Assembly: GCA_046765875.1 (NCBI GenBank)
Contig: JBKPSJ010000211.1
Coordinates: 1 to 6,057 of the forward strand
Source: DASRHY01 sp046765875
GTDB taxonomy: Bacteria > Actinomycetota > Actinomycetes > Propionibacteriales > Kribbellaceae
DNA length: 6,057 nt
Direction of reading: 5' to 3'
Within the stretch, counting starts at the first letter, position 1; every line of letters begins with the position of its first letter. The notes beneath the pieces were generated by a model, which was not told the DNA's origin, ran no database searches, and saw only the letters and a program-made list of their open reading frames with translations. Positions 1-6,047 of the stretch are shown piece by piece. A program made the position numbers and the translations under genes.

Positions 1-453
1 GCCGAGGCCCCGCTGAGGGACGGGTCGCCGTGGATGCTCGGTCCACTGGTGCTGCTGGCGCTGGTGTCCATCGGGATCGGGTACGTCCGCGTCGGTGAGC
101 TCGACCTCGTCATCGCCGGGATCAGCGTCATCGCGCTGCTGATCGGCGTAGTTCCGGCGTACTCGCTGTGGAAGCGCGCCGCTGACCCGCGGCCGGAGGT
201 GCTCGAGCGCGAGTTCGGGTTCGACGCGTTCTACCAGGCCGCGGTGGTACGGCCGGTTCGTGCGCTGGCGAGGGTGGTCGTTGCCGTTGACAACGACGTT
301 ATCGACGGGTACGTCCGGGGTGCCGGCAACGCCGGGATGCTGGCGTCGGCCGGGTTCCGGCGGCTGCAGAACGGCAACGTGCAGACCTACCTGACCGGTG
401 CCGTGGTCGGTGTGGTCGCGCTCGCAGTGCTCGCGGGGGTGATCGCGGCGTGA
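1..453 (+). CDS. nuoL: NADH-quinone oxidoreductase subunit L (NuoL), C-terminal part only
   Basis: The frame is open from the first base and ends at TGA 451-453, giving the last 150 residues of a protein that in this family is usually about 600 residues or more; the start lies outside the window. NuoL is the distal antiporter-like membrane subunit of proton-pumping complex I. The visible part has a membrane segment (about residues 12-27, PLVLLALVSIGIGY), a second one (about 36-54), then a hydrophilic stretch and amphipathic segment with the NuoL-like VDNDVIDGYVRG and FRRLQNGNVQTYLTG, and a final membrane helix. VDxxVIDGxV and RxLQxGxVxxY are typical of the NuoL tail. Its stop overlaps the nuoM start by four bases (GTGA), which supports an operon. 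The catalytic and proton-channel part is not visible, so function is inferred from the tail and the neighbours. Confidence 0.9.
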   Translation, partial: AEAPLRDGSPWMLGPLVLLALVSIGIGYVRVGELDLVIAGISVIALLIGVVPAYSLWKRAADPRPEVLEREFGFDAFYQAAVVRPVRALARVVVAVDNDVIDGYVRGAGNAGMLASAGFRRLQNGNVQTYLTGAVVGVVALAVLAGVIAA

Positions 454-1967
454 GCGTGTTGCTCCTGTGCATGCTCGGCGTGCCGACCTTGGCTGCGATC
501 GTACTGTGGATGCTCCCGGTGCCGGTTGGGGAGCGGATCGCCGCGATCGTCGGATCGGTCGTCTCGGGAGCCGTCCTGGTCGTCGCGGCCGTGATGTGGT
601 GGCGGTTCACCGGATTGCGTGTACCGGACGGGGACGGCCTGCCCGGGAAGGCGCGGCCGGTGTGGGAAACCGATGTCGGGTGGTTGTCGGCGCTGGACGT
701 GCGGTTCCACGTCGGGGTCGACGCGATCTCGATACCGCTGATCCTGCTGACCGCGCTGCTGGTGTTCGTGTGCTGCCTGTACTCGCTGCGGATCACGCCG
801 CAGGCCGGCCGGATGCGGACCCTGATCGCGCTGCTGCTGATCATCGAGACCGGTGTGATCGGAACGTTCAGCGCGCTCGACCTGATCCTGTTCTTCGTCT
901 TCTTCGAGGTCGTGCTGATCCCGATGTGGCTGGTGATCGACATCTGGGGCGACCACCACGACCGCGCCGGGCGGCGGCTGGCGGCGAATCGCTTCATCAT
1001 GATGACGGTGCTCGGCTCCGCCGTGATGCTGATCGGGTTCCTGCTGGTGCACAACGAGTCGGGCACGTTCGACATCGAGGCCCTGGGCAGCGACCCGGTC
1101 CGCGGCGGGCACGGCATACCGCTGCTGGCGGCCAGCTGTATCGCGATAGGGCTCGCGGTGAAGATGCCGATCTGGCCGCTGCACATCTGGCTTCCCGACG
1201 CACATGCGAAGGCGCCGACCGTCGGTTCGGTGCTGCTGGCCGGTGTGCTGCTGAAGATGGGATCGTACGGGCTGATCCGGATCCTGCTGCCGGTGCTGCC
1301 GGAGGCGTCATTGACGCTCGCGCCATACCTGGCCGGCTTCTCGACGATCGCCATCATCGCCGGCGCGCTGGCCTGCCTGGCGCAGACCGACGTCAAACGG
1401 CTGATCGCATACTCCAGTGTCGGCCACATGGGCTTCATCGGGCTCGGGATCGCGACGATGACCCCGCAGGGGCTCAGCGGCGCGTTGTTCGGGAACATCG
1501 CGCACGGGCTGATCACGGGGCTTCTGTTCTTCCTCGCCGGGGCGATCAAGGACCGGCATGACACGAGCGATCTGCGAGCCCTCGGCCGGGCACTGTACGC
1601 ACGGCTGCCGCGGATCGCCGCGCTGCTGACGTTCGCCGCCCTTGCCAGTCTCGGTCTGCCCGGCCTGGCCGGGTTCTGGGGCGAGATGCTGTCCATGATG
1701 GGCGCATACCGCCCGCATGAGGGCCTGCCGCGGGGGACGTTCGTCACAATGATGGCCGTCGCCGGCATCGGCACCGTGCTCACCGCGGCGTACTTCCTGC
1801 GGCTCATCCGCAACCTGTGTCAGGGCGACCCGCTCGAGCACCCGCGCTCGGAGTTCGTGCTCGACCTGAGCCGGATCGAGTTCCTCAGCTGGGCGCCGCT
1901 GATCGTGCTCACTGTCCTGCTCGGGCTGTGGCCCGCATTGCTCCTCAACCACTGGACGTTCCTGTGA
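450..1967 (+). CDS. nuoM: NADH-quinone oxidoreductase subunit M (NuoM)
   Basis: Complete 505-residue, very hydrophobic protein, of normal length for NuoM. This is an antiporter-like proton-translocating membrane subunit of complex I (proton_antipo_M family). Hallmarks in order: GVDAISIPLILLT (89-101); FFVFFEVVLIPMW with the conserved TM5 glutamate E153; GLAVKMPIWPLHIWLPDAHAKAPT with K238 and H245; GSVLLAGVLLKMG with K269; DVKRLIAYSSVGHMGF (314-329) with K316 and H326; and GLAGFWGEM with E412. All main charged proton-path residues are therefore present. HAKAPT carries K254 where E is common in this family; this looks like ordinary variation. The GTG start at 450 overlaps the nuoL stop. It is preceded by GGGGGTGATC (435-444), an excellent match to the anti-Shine-Dalgarno sequence, 5-8 bases before the start. 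The stop TGA overlaps the nuoN start in the same way. Confidence 0.97.
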   Translation: MSVLLLCMLGVPTLAAIVLWMLPVPVGERIAAIVGSVVSGAVLVVAAVMWWRFTGLRVPDGDGLPGKARPVWETDVGWLSALDVRFHVGVDAISIPLILLTALLVFVCCLYSLRITPQAGRMRTLIALLLIIETGVIGTFSALDLILFFVFFEVVLIPMWLVIDIWGDHHDRAGRRLAANRFIMMTVLGSAVMLIGFLLVHNESGTFDIEALGSDPVRGGHGIPLLAASCIAIGLAVKMPIWPLHIWLPDAHAKAPTVGSVLLAGVLLKMGSYGLIRILLPVLPEASLTLAPYLAGFSTIAIIAGALACLAQTDVKRLIAYSSVGHMGFIGLGIATMTPQGLSGALFGNIAHGLITGLLFFLAGAIKDRHDTSDLRALGRALYARLPRIAALLTFAALASLGLPGLAGFWGEMLSMMGAYRPHEGLPRGTFVTMMAVAGIGTVLTAAYFLRLIRNLCQGDPLEHPRSEFVLDLSRIEFLSWAPLIVLTVLLGLWPALLLNHWTFL

Positions 1968-3403
1968 CCATCACCGCGACCGACTGGCAGGCGAGCGCCG
2001 TACCGCTGATCCTCGCGCTGGGCGCGATCGTGGTGCTGGCGGCGTCGGCGGGAGAGGGGCCGGCGCGGACCAGGCATCTGATCGCCGGCAGTGGCAGTGC
2101 GATCGCGTTGGTCGCCGCGCTCGCGGTGACGGTGGTCGAGCGGCACGACGTATTGCCCGCCTTCTGCCGGTCCGGCGTCGAGGGTCCGCAGCAGTGCAGC
2201 ATCGTGGTCGAGCCGCTGACGATCGGGCTGTGGGCGGTGATCGTCGCCGGCGGGCTCGGCGTGGTGGTGCTGTCGGCGTACCGGCTGCTGGACGAGCGTA
2301 TCCCGGTCGGGGAGTACCACTTCCTGCTGCTGAGTGCTGTATGCGGCGGCACCGTGATCGCGGCCGCGCGGGACCTGGCCACGCTGGTGATCGGTCTCGA
2401 ACTGCTGTCGCTGCCGTCGTTCGCGATGGTGGCGTTGCGCCGCGACCGGCGCGGCTCCGAGGCGGCGCTCAAGGCGTTCCTTGTCTCGGTGCTGTCCACG
2501 GCGGTGATGCTGTTCGGCATCTCGTACCTGTACGGCGTCACCGGCTCGTTGCATCTGGCATCGATCTCGACCCGGCTGAGCGGACTCGATCCCGATGTGC
2601 GCCGGGTCGCGTACGCCGCCGGGCTGTTCGTGCTGGTCGGGTTCGGCTTCAAGATCGCCGCGGTGCCGTTCCATGCCTGGCTGCCGGACACGTACGTCGG
2701 TGCGCCGGTCGAGGTCACGGCGTTCCTCGCAGTGGTCTCGAAGTCGGCGGGTGTCGCCGGTCTGGTGGTGCTGTTCACCCAGGGCCTGGTCGGGCTCGAT
2801 CTGCGGGTGGCGGCGGGCCTGGCGTCCGCGGTCACGATGACCGTCGGCAATATCGCCGCGCTGCGACAGGTGGAGGCGGTACGGCTGCTGGCGTGGTCGT
2901 CGATCGGCCAGATCGGCTTCCTGCTGGCGCCGCTGGCGACCGGCGATGTGCGGGCCACTGTGGCGTACCTCGCGGCGTACGCGATCGTCACGCTGGGCGC
3001 GTTCGGGGCGGTCGGCGTGGTGCAGCGACACCGGCCGGCGGGACTGCTGAGCGACTACCGCGGGATGGTTCGGACCGAGCCGGGCGTCGGGGTGTCGCTG
3101 GTGTTCTTCCTGGTGGTGCTGGCCGGGCTGCCGCCGGGCCTGGTCGGCTTGTTCACCAAGTTCGCCGCGTTCCAGGCGGTGGTCGACGCCGGCCTCGGCT
3201 GGCTGGCGGTGACCATGGCGGTGAACGTGATGATCGGGCTGGCGGTGTACCTGCGCTGGGTGGCCGAGCTGTTCCGGCTCCCGGTCGACGAGCCGTTCAG
3301 CGTCGACGTCGAGACACCCGCGGTCGCGGTCATCGGCACCTGCGCCGGCGCCGCCGCAGTACTCTCCGTCCTCCCCGCGGCCCTGTTCGCCCTCACCGGC
3401 TAG
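1964..3403 (+). CDS. nuoN: NADH-quinone oxidoreductase subunit N (NuoN), divergent type
   Basis: 479-residue polytopic membrane protein, the third antiporter-like subunit of complex I. Signs in order: LVIGLELLSLPSFAMVALRR with the TM5 glutamate E146; K170 in GSEAALKAFLVS; GFGFKIAAVPFHAWLPDTYVGAP with K230 and H237; LAVVSKSAGVAGL with K260; and GLPPGLVGLFTKF with K399 on the late broken helix. The segment at 301-319 reads RQVEAVRLLAWSSIGQIGF, whereas most NuoN proteins have a K-R-x-L-A-Y-S-S-I-A-H-x-G-Y pattern, so a conserved lysine, tyrosine and histidine are replaced by V306, W311 and Q316. The GTG at 1964 is chosen because it overlaps the nuoM stop (GTGA), gives a normal N-terminus and matches the spacing style of the operon. 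The frame extends up to GTG 1817, but those 49 residues are Arg/Pro-rich, non-membrane and lie within nuoM. No good Shine-Dalgarno precedes 1964, so translation probably depends on coupling to nuoM. Confidence 0.94.
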   Translation: MTITATDWQASAVPLILALGAIVVLAASAGEGPARTRHLIAGSGSAIALVAALAVTVVERHDVLPAFCRSGVEGPQQCSIVVEPLTIGLWAVIVAGGLGVVVLSAYRLLDERIPVGEYHFLLLSAVCGGTVIAAARDLATLVIGLELLSLPSFAMVALRRDRRGSEAALKAFLVSVLSTAVMLFGISYLYGVTGSLHLASISTRLSGLDPDVRRVAYAAGLFVLVGFGFKIAAVPFHAWLPDTYVGAPVEVTAFLAVVSKSAGVAGLVVLFTQGLVGLDLRVAAGLASAVTMTVGNIAALRQVEAVRLLAWSSIGQIGFLLAPLATGDVRATVAYLAAYAIVTLGAFGAVGVVQRHRPAGLLSDYRGMVRTEPGVGVSLVFFLVVLAGLPPGLVGLFTKFAAFQAVVDAGLGWLAVTMAVNVMIGLAVYLRWVAELFRLPVDEPFSVDVETPAVAVIGTCAGAAAVLSVLPAALFALTG

Positions 3404-3439
3404 GGGACCGTTCCCGGTCGTCGGTGATGTGTGATGGGA

Positions 3440-3465
3440 TGCAAGTCCGCTGTCTTGCAAGGGGG
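3440..3465 (+). promoter_or_regulatory. Small hairpin touching the ribosome binding site of the GNAT gene
   Basis: A perfect 6-base inverted repeat, TGCAAG (3440-3445) and CTTGCA (3454-3459), with an 8-base loop directly abuts AAGGGGG (3459-3465), the Shine-Dalgarno sequence of the next gene. The Shine-Dalgarno is six bases before ATG 3472 and decides that start over in-frame ATGs at 3427 and 3439, which have no comparable site. The hairpin could be a protein operator or a weak translational or mRNA-processing element in the gap after nuoN, or it could be chance. The gap also holds a 5-bp GACCG/CGGTC repeat (3406-3419) without a T-tract, too weak to call a terminator. I see no convincing -35/-10 pair here. 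Confidence 0.3.
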
Positions 3466-3471
3466 CCGCTG

Positions 3472-3966
3472 ATGTCACAACCCGCGCCGACCGAACGCCT
3501 GGACTTCCAGGTGGTCCGGCCCGAGGTGGCCAAACAGCTCCGCGCGGGTGAGCCGGCCGGATGGACCTGGATCGACGGCGTTCCGTACGAGGGCACCCAG
3601 ACCGCGGCCGGGATGATCGTGGCCAGCGCCGACACCGGCGCGTATCGGCCGCAATGGGGGATGTACATCATTGTCCGCAGCGACGACGGCATCGCGATCG
3701 GCGGGATCGGCTGGCACGGCCCGCCGTCGGCCGGTTCGGTCGAGGTCGGCTATGACCTGTGCAGGTCGGCTCGCGGGCACGGGTACGCGACCGAGGCGCT
3801 GCACTCGGTCACCTGCTGGGCGCTGGACCAGCCGGGCGTCGACGTCGTACTGGCCCGTACCGAGGAGGACAACGTGGCCTCGCAACGGGTGATGGAGCGC
3901 GCCGGCTTCGTCCGGGTCGAGACCGATGAGGAACTGCTGCACTACGAGTTCGGGAGGAAGCCGTGA
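3472..3966 (+). CDS. GNAT-family N-acetyltransferase (RimJ/RimL-like)
   Basis: 164-residue soluble protein, a normal length for a single GNAT domain. It probably transfers the acetyl group of acetyl-CoA to an amine, but the substrate (N-terminal or ribosomal-protein amine, small molecule or antibiotic) cannot be read from the sequence. The acetyl-CoA pyrophosphate-binding motif is R101-G-H-G-Y-A (101-106) followed by TEAL, preceded by the beta-4 strand VEVGYDLC (90-97). The C-terminal GNAT signature is TEEDNVASQRVMERAGFVRV (130-149), with N134 and S137 in the usual N-x-A-S-x-R-V-x-E-R-x-G-F form of the RimJ/RimL-type (Acetyltransf_3) subgroup. The N-terminal 35 residues are less conserved and may form the substrate-side helices. 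ATG 3472 is used because of the Shine-Dalgarno at 3459-3465; earlier in-frame codons only add a poor extension, and the frame runs open back through nuoN as an artefact. Its TGA overlaps the lactonase GTG, so the two are probably co-translated. Confidence 0.88.
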   Translation: MSQPAPTERLDFQVVRPEVAKQLRAGEPAGWTWIDGVPYEGTQTAAGMIVASADTGAYRPQWGMYIIVRSDDGIAIGGIGWHGPPSAGSVEVGYDLCRSARGHGYATEALHSVTCWALDQPGVDVVLARTEEDNVASQRVMERAGFVRVETDEELLHYEFGRKP

Positions 3967-4985
3967 CCGCGTATGTCGGCAGCTACACCAGCCAGGAGGG
4001 TGGCGGCGAGGGGATCGCGCTGGCCGATCTCGGCGCCGGCACGCTGCGCACCGTGGCCGAGGTACCCGACCCGTCGTTCCTCACGCTGTCCCAGGACGGC
4101 CGGTTCCTGTACGCCACACACGAGGTCACCGAGGGCGAGGTCGGGGCGTACGCCGTACAGGAGGACGGCACCCTCCGCGAGCTGAATCGGCAGCCCAGCC
4201 ACGGCGCGGACCCCTGCCACCTGGAGATCCACCCCCGCGGGGAGTACCTGCTGAGCGCGAACTACAGCTCGGGGTCGGTCGCGGTGCACCCGATCGCCGA
4301 GGACGGCTCGCTCGGCGAGGCCGTTCATGTCGTCCAGCACACTGGGTCCGGCCCGCGTCCGGACCGGCAGGACGGGCCCAAGGCGCACATGGTCGCCTGT
4401 GACCCGGTCGAGGAGTTCGTGTTCGTCGCGGATCTGGGCACCGACTCCGTGTACGTGTACGAGATCGACCTCGGCAGCGGGCACCTGACCGAGCGCACCC
4501 GGCTGACGCTGGCGCCGGGCGCCGGTCCCCGGCACATCGCGTTCCAGCCGGACTGGCTCACGGCGTACGTGATCAACGAGCTGGACTCGACGCTGGTGGT
4601 CTGCGAGTGGAACCCCGAGGTGTGCGAGCTGACCGTGCTGGACACCCTTTCGACCCGGGCCGAGGGCGCACAGGGGGAGAACTATCCGGCCGAGGTCCTG
4701 ATCTCCGACGACGGCCGCTATCTGTACGGCTCGAACCGCGGCGACGACACCATCACGGTCTTTGCGGCGCACGAAGAGGGCCGACGGGTCGAGCAGATCC
4801 AGGTGATTCCGACCGGCGGTTCGTGGCCGCGCCACCTGGCCTTCTCGGCCGATCGATCCACTCTGTACTCAGCGAACGAGCGCGCCGACTCGATCACGTC
4901 CTTCGCCCTGGGGTCCGACGGCACGCTGAGCGCTTCCGGTACGCCGCTGGCCTGGCCCAAGCCGGTCTGCATCCTGCCGGTATGA
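3963..4985 (+). CDS. Lactonase family protein, seven-bladed beta-propeller (6-phosphogluconolactonase YkgB/Pgl type)
   Basis: 340-residue protein of the usual length for the 3-carboxy-muconate cyclase-like / 6-phosphogluconolactonase propeller family (PF10282). In characterised members (E. coli Pgl, YkgB) it hydrolyses 6-phosphogluconolactone in the pentose phosphate pathway; many homologues have unproven substrates. Family landmarks: AYVGSYT (3-9); DPSFLTLSQDGRFLYATHE (36-54); GADPCHLEIHPRGEYLLSANYSSGSV (81-106); RQDGPKAH (135-142); GPRHIAFQPD then AYVINELDSTLVV (188-213); AEVLISDDGRYLYGSNRGDDTI (243-264); and GGSWPRHLAFSADRSTLYSANERADSI (285-311). The repeating D-G-R-x-L-Y-x-x-N strands are propeller blades. 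There is no signal peptide, so it is cytoplasmic. RQxGPHxH is the common form of the active-site loop; here the first histidine is K140. The GTG start at 3963 has GGGAGG (3952-3957) five bases upstream and overlaps the GNAT stop. Confidence 0.9.
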   Translation: MTAYVGSYTSQEGGGEGIALADLGAGTLRTVAEVPDPSFLTLSQDGRFLYATHEVTEGEVGAYAVQEDGTLRELNRQPSHGADPCHLEIHPRGEYLLSANYSSGSVAVHPIAEDGSLGEAVHVVQHTGSGPRPDRQDGPKAHMVACDPVEEFVFVADLGTDSVYVYEIDLGSGHLTERTRLTLAPGAGPRHIAFQPDWLTAYVINELDSTLVVCEWNPEVCELTVLDTLSTRAEGAQGENYPAEVLISDDGRYLYGSNRGDDTITVFAAHEEGRRVEQIQVIPTGGSWPRHLAFSADRSTLYSANERADSITSFALGSDGTLSASGTPLAWPKPVCILPV

Positions 4986-5084
4986 CCGCCCGGCTGTTCC
5001 GTCCGTGGCCGCGCCGGAGCATGCGGAGGAGGCGGCGATGATGTTCGGGGCGGTGCCCAGCGCGTCACCCCGGGCTGTCCGGTC

Positions 5085-5576
5085 TCAGCGGTAGTTGACG
5101 AACTGTACGGCGAAGTCGTAGTCCTGCTCCTTGATCAGCCGCTGTACCGCCTGCAGGTCGTCGCGGCTCTTGCTCGACACCCGCAGCTCGTCGCCCTGGA
5201 TCTGCGACTTGACCCCCTTCGGGCCCTCGTCTCGGATCAGCTTGGACAGCTTCTTCGCGTTCTCCTGGGTGATGCCGGCGGCGATCGTGGCGGTGATCTT
5301 GTACAGCTTGCCGGACAGCTTCGGCTCGCCCGCCTCGAGCCCCTTCAGCGAGATGTGCCGCTTGACCAGCTTGTCCTTGAACACGTCCAGGACGGCGTTG
5401 GCCCGCTCCTCGGTGTTCGCCTGGATGTCCACAGCCTCGCCGGACCATTTGATCCCGGCGTCCACGTTCTTGAAGTCGAACCGCTGCCTGACCTCCTTGG
5501 CCGCCTGGTTGAGCGCGTTGTCCACCTCCTGGTGGTCGACCTTGTTCACGATGTCGAAGGAGGACTCCGAGGCCAT
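5085..5576 (-). CDS. yajQ: YajQ family cyclic di-GMP / nucleotide-binding protein
   Basis: 163-residue protein, the normal length for YajQ (DUF520, UPF0234): two ferredoxin-like lobes that bind nucleotides. A Xanthomonas member (XC_3703) binds cyclic di-GMP and acts as an effector, but in actinobacteria the ligand is not established. The family pattern runs the whole length: SFDIVNKVD (6-14), EVDNALNQAAKEVRQRFDFK (17-36), KDKLVKRHISLKGL (67-80), AAGITQENAKKLSKLI (99-114), KSQIQGDELRVSSKSRDDLQ (123-142) and the terminal VQFVNYR (157-163). ATG 5576 places SFDIV at the expected distance from the N-terminus. The ribosome site is weak: GGAAAGG on the minus strand lies about 12 bases upstream. The gene converges on the lactonase gene and diverges from tRNA-Tyr across 120 bases; no clear promoter for it is visible there. 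It is probably monocistronic. Confidence 0.96.
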   Translation of the reverse strand: MASESSFDIVNKVDHQEVDNALNQAAKEVRQRFDFKNVDAGIKWSGEAVDIQANTEERANAVLDVFKDKLVKRHISLKGLEAGEPKLSGKLYKITATIAAGITQENAKKLSKLIRDEGPKGVKSQIQGDELRVSSKSRDDLQAVQRLIKEQDYDFAVQFVNYR

Positions 5577-5638
5577 CTTGTCGCCGTACCTTTCCGCCCG
5601 AGCCTCCGCCGGACCTTCGGCCGGCCGCCGGGATCTGA

Positions 5639-5669
5639 TTGGGAGTGGGGGCAGGGTCTGTTGTATCGT
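5639..5669 (+). promoter_or_regulatory. Possible promoter of tRNA-Tyr
   Basis: TATCGT at 5664-5669 fits the actinobacterial -10 form TAnnnT and would start transcription near 5676, about 20 bases before the mature tRNA, a plausible 5' leader for RNase P trimming. The best -35 is TTGGGA at 5639-5644, but the 19-base spacer is long. A second TAnnnT (TACTCT, 5679-5684) has no -35. This is a weak assignment that rests mostly on position. Confidence 0.3.
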
Positions 5670-5696
5670 CTCCCCGGCTACTCTACGAAGAGCCCT

Positions 5697-5782
5697 GGCG
5701 GGTTGCCCGAGCGGCCAAAGGGAGCAGACTGTAAATCTGTCGGCGTACGCCTACGCAGGTTCGAACCCTGCACCCGCCACCA
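5697..5782 (+). tRNA. tRNA-Tyr (anticodon GTA)
   Basis: A complete class II cloverleaf can be folded by hand. The acceptor stem GGCGGGT (5697-5703) pairs perfectly with ACCCGCC (5772-5778). The D stem is CCC (5706-5708) with GGG (5720-5722). The anticodon stem GCAGA/TCTGT (5724-5728 and 5736-5740, one G-T pair) encloses CTGTAAA with anticodon GTA at 5731-5733. The long variable arm (5741-5754) contains GGCG-TAC-GCC. The T stem GCAGG/CCTGC (5755-5759 and 5767-5771) has loop TTCGAAC. The discriminator is A5779 and CCA (5780-5782) is encoded in the DNA. The D-arm to anticodon block is nearly the same as E. coli tRNA-Tyr. It reads UAC and UAU codons. It stands alone, divergent from yajQ, with a terminator-like hairpin directly downstream. 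Confidence 0.98.
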
Positions 5783-5791
5783 TCACCAAAC

Positions 5792-5827
5792 CGGCCCCTG
5801 ACCAGCGCAAACGCGCGTCAGGGGCCG
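5792..5827 (+). terminator. Strong hairpin after tRNA-Tyr, likely transcription terminator
   Basis: A perfect 11-bp inverted repeat, CGGCCCCTGAC (5792-5802) with GTCAGGGGCCG (5817-5827), begins ten bases after the tRNA CCA. Inside the 14-base loop a further GCG-CAAA-CGC (5805-5814) can pair. No T-run follows, which is common for terminator hairpins in high-GC actinomycetes. Position right after a tRNA supports termination and 3' end formation of the tRNA precursor. Confidence 0.8.
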
Positions 5828-5859
5828 ATCTCATGTGTCTGGCCAAGCCCGCGGAGATC

Positions 5860-5888
5860 TTGACACCCCGCAGGGCGAGGGCCAGGAT
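5860..5888 (+). promoter_or_regulatory. Near-consensus sigma-70/HrdB-type promoter
   Basis: TTGACA (5860-5865) is a perfect -35 hexamer. It is followed after 17 bases by CAGGAT (5883-5888), a five-of-six match to the actinobacterial -10 form TAGGAT. Transcription would start near 5894-5896 and run rightwards into the gene beginning at the window edge. It lies just past the tRNA terminator, which makes a fresh promoter here sensible. A 6-bp repeat GATCTC (5827-5832)/GAGATC (5854-5859) ends one base before the -35 and might be an operator, or chance. Confidence 0.55.
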
Positions 5889-5894
5889 CCAACG

Positions 5895-6047
5895 TGTCCG
5901 CAACCGACTTGCGGGCAGCACTTTGGAGACGCCGCCACGCATCGCGCCCTTCTGGCGCTAGTCGGCGAGTGGTGTGGCGACGCCCCCTCGGCAGGGGCTG
6001 GCGCAAACCATCTGACAGCCCCTGCTGGCGGCATACCGGGAGGGGAC
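5895..6047 (+). promoter_or_regulatory. Structured 5' untranslated leader, possible cis-regulatory RNA
   Basis: Between the predicted transcription start and the ATG at 6048 lie about 150 bases with several inverted repeats: GTCCGCAA/TTGCGGGC (5896-5903 and 5909-5916, one G-T pair, loop of five); GCGCC/GGCGC (5944-5948 and 5954-5958); GTCG/CGAC (5961-5964 and 5978-5981); and a perfect 10-bp GCAGGGGCTG/CAGCCCCTGC (5991-6000 and 6016-6025). The right arm of the last can alternatively pair with the Shine-Dalgarno region. I match it to no riboswitch family that I know. No convincing gene is visible in this stretch: the open frame from GTG 5894 has poor codon bias. Confidence 0.4.

Noticed and set aside
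299..1813. Long minus-strand open frame (504 codons) opposite nuoL/nuoM, with further ones opposite nuoM
   Set aside because: Low-complexity Arg/Ser/Pro-rich translation with no domain; it mirrors the third-position GC bias of nuoM, whose own product has clear family motifs.
1817..1963. N-terminal extension of NuoN from GTG 1817
   Set aside because: It adds 49 Pro/Arg-rich residues inside nuoM. The GTGA overlap start at 1964 gives a normal NuoN.
2194..3471. Long N-terminal extension of the GNAT protein through nuoN
   Set aside because: The upstream part is an Arg/Gly-rich out-of-frame reading of nuoN. The GNAT domain begins after the Shine-Dalgarno at 3459-3465.
1820..3478. 552-codon minus-strand open frame opposite nuoN
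   Set aside because: The translation is rich in Arg, His, Gln and Asp without any recognisable motif. It is an expected shadow of a high-GC gene.
5751..5942. Minus-strand 63-codon frame ending in GAGFEPA
   Set aside because: The GAGFEPA ending is the well-known artefact of translating the complement of a tRNA T-arm; here it is the 3' part of tRNA-Tyr.
5131..5961. 276-codon plus-strand frame across yajQ, the tRNA and the leader
   Set aside because: It runs antisense through yajQ and straight through a tRNA gene; no family similarity is visible.
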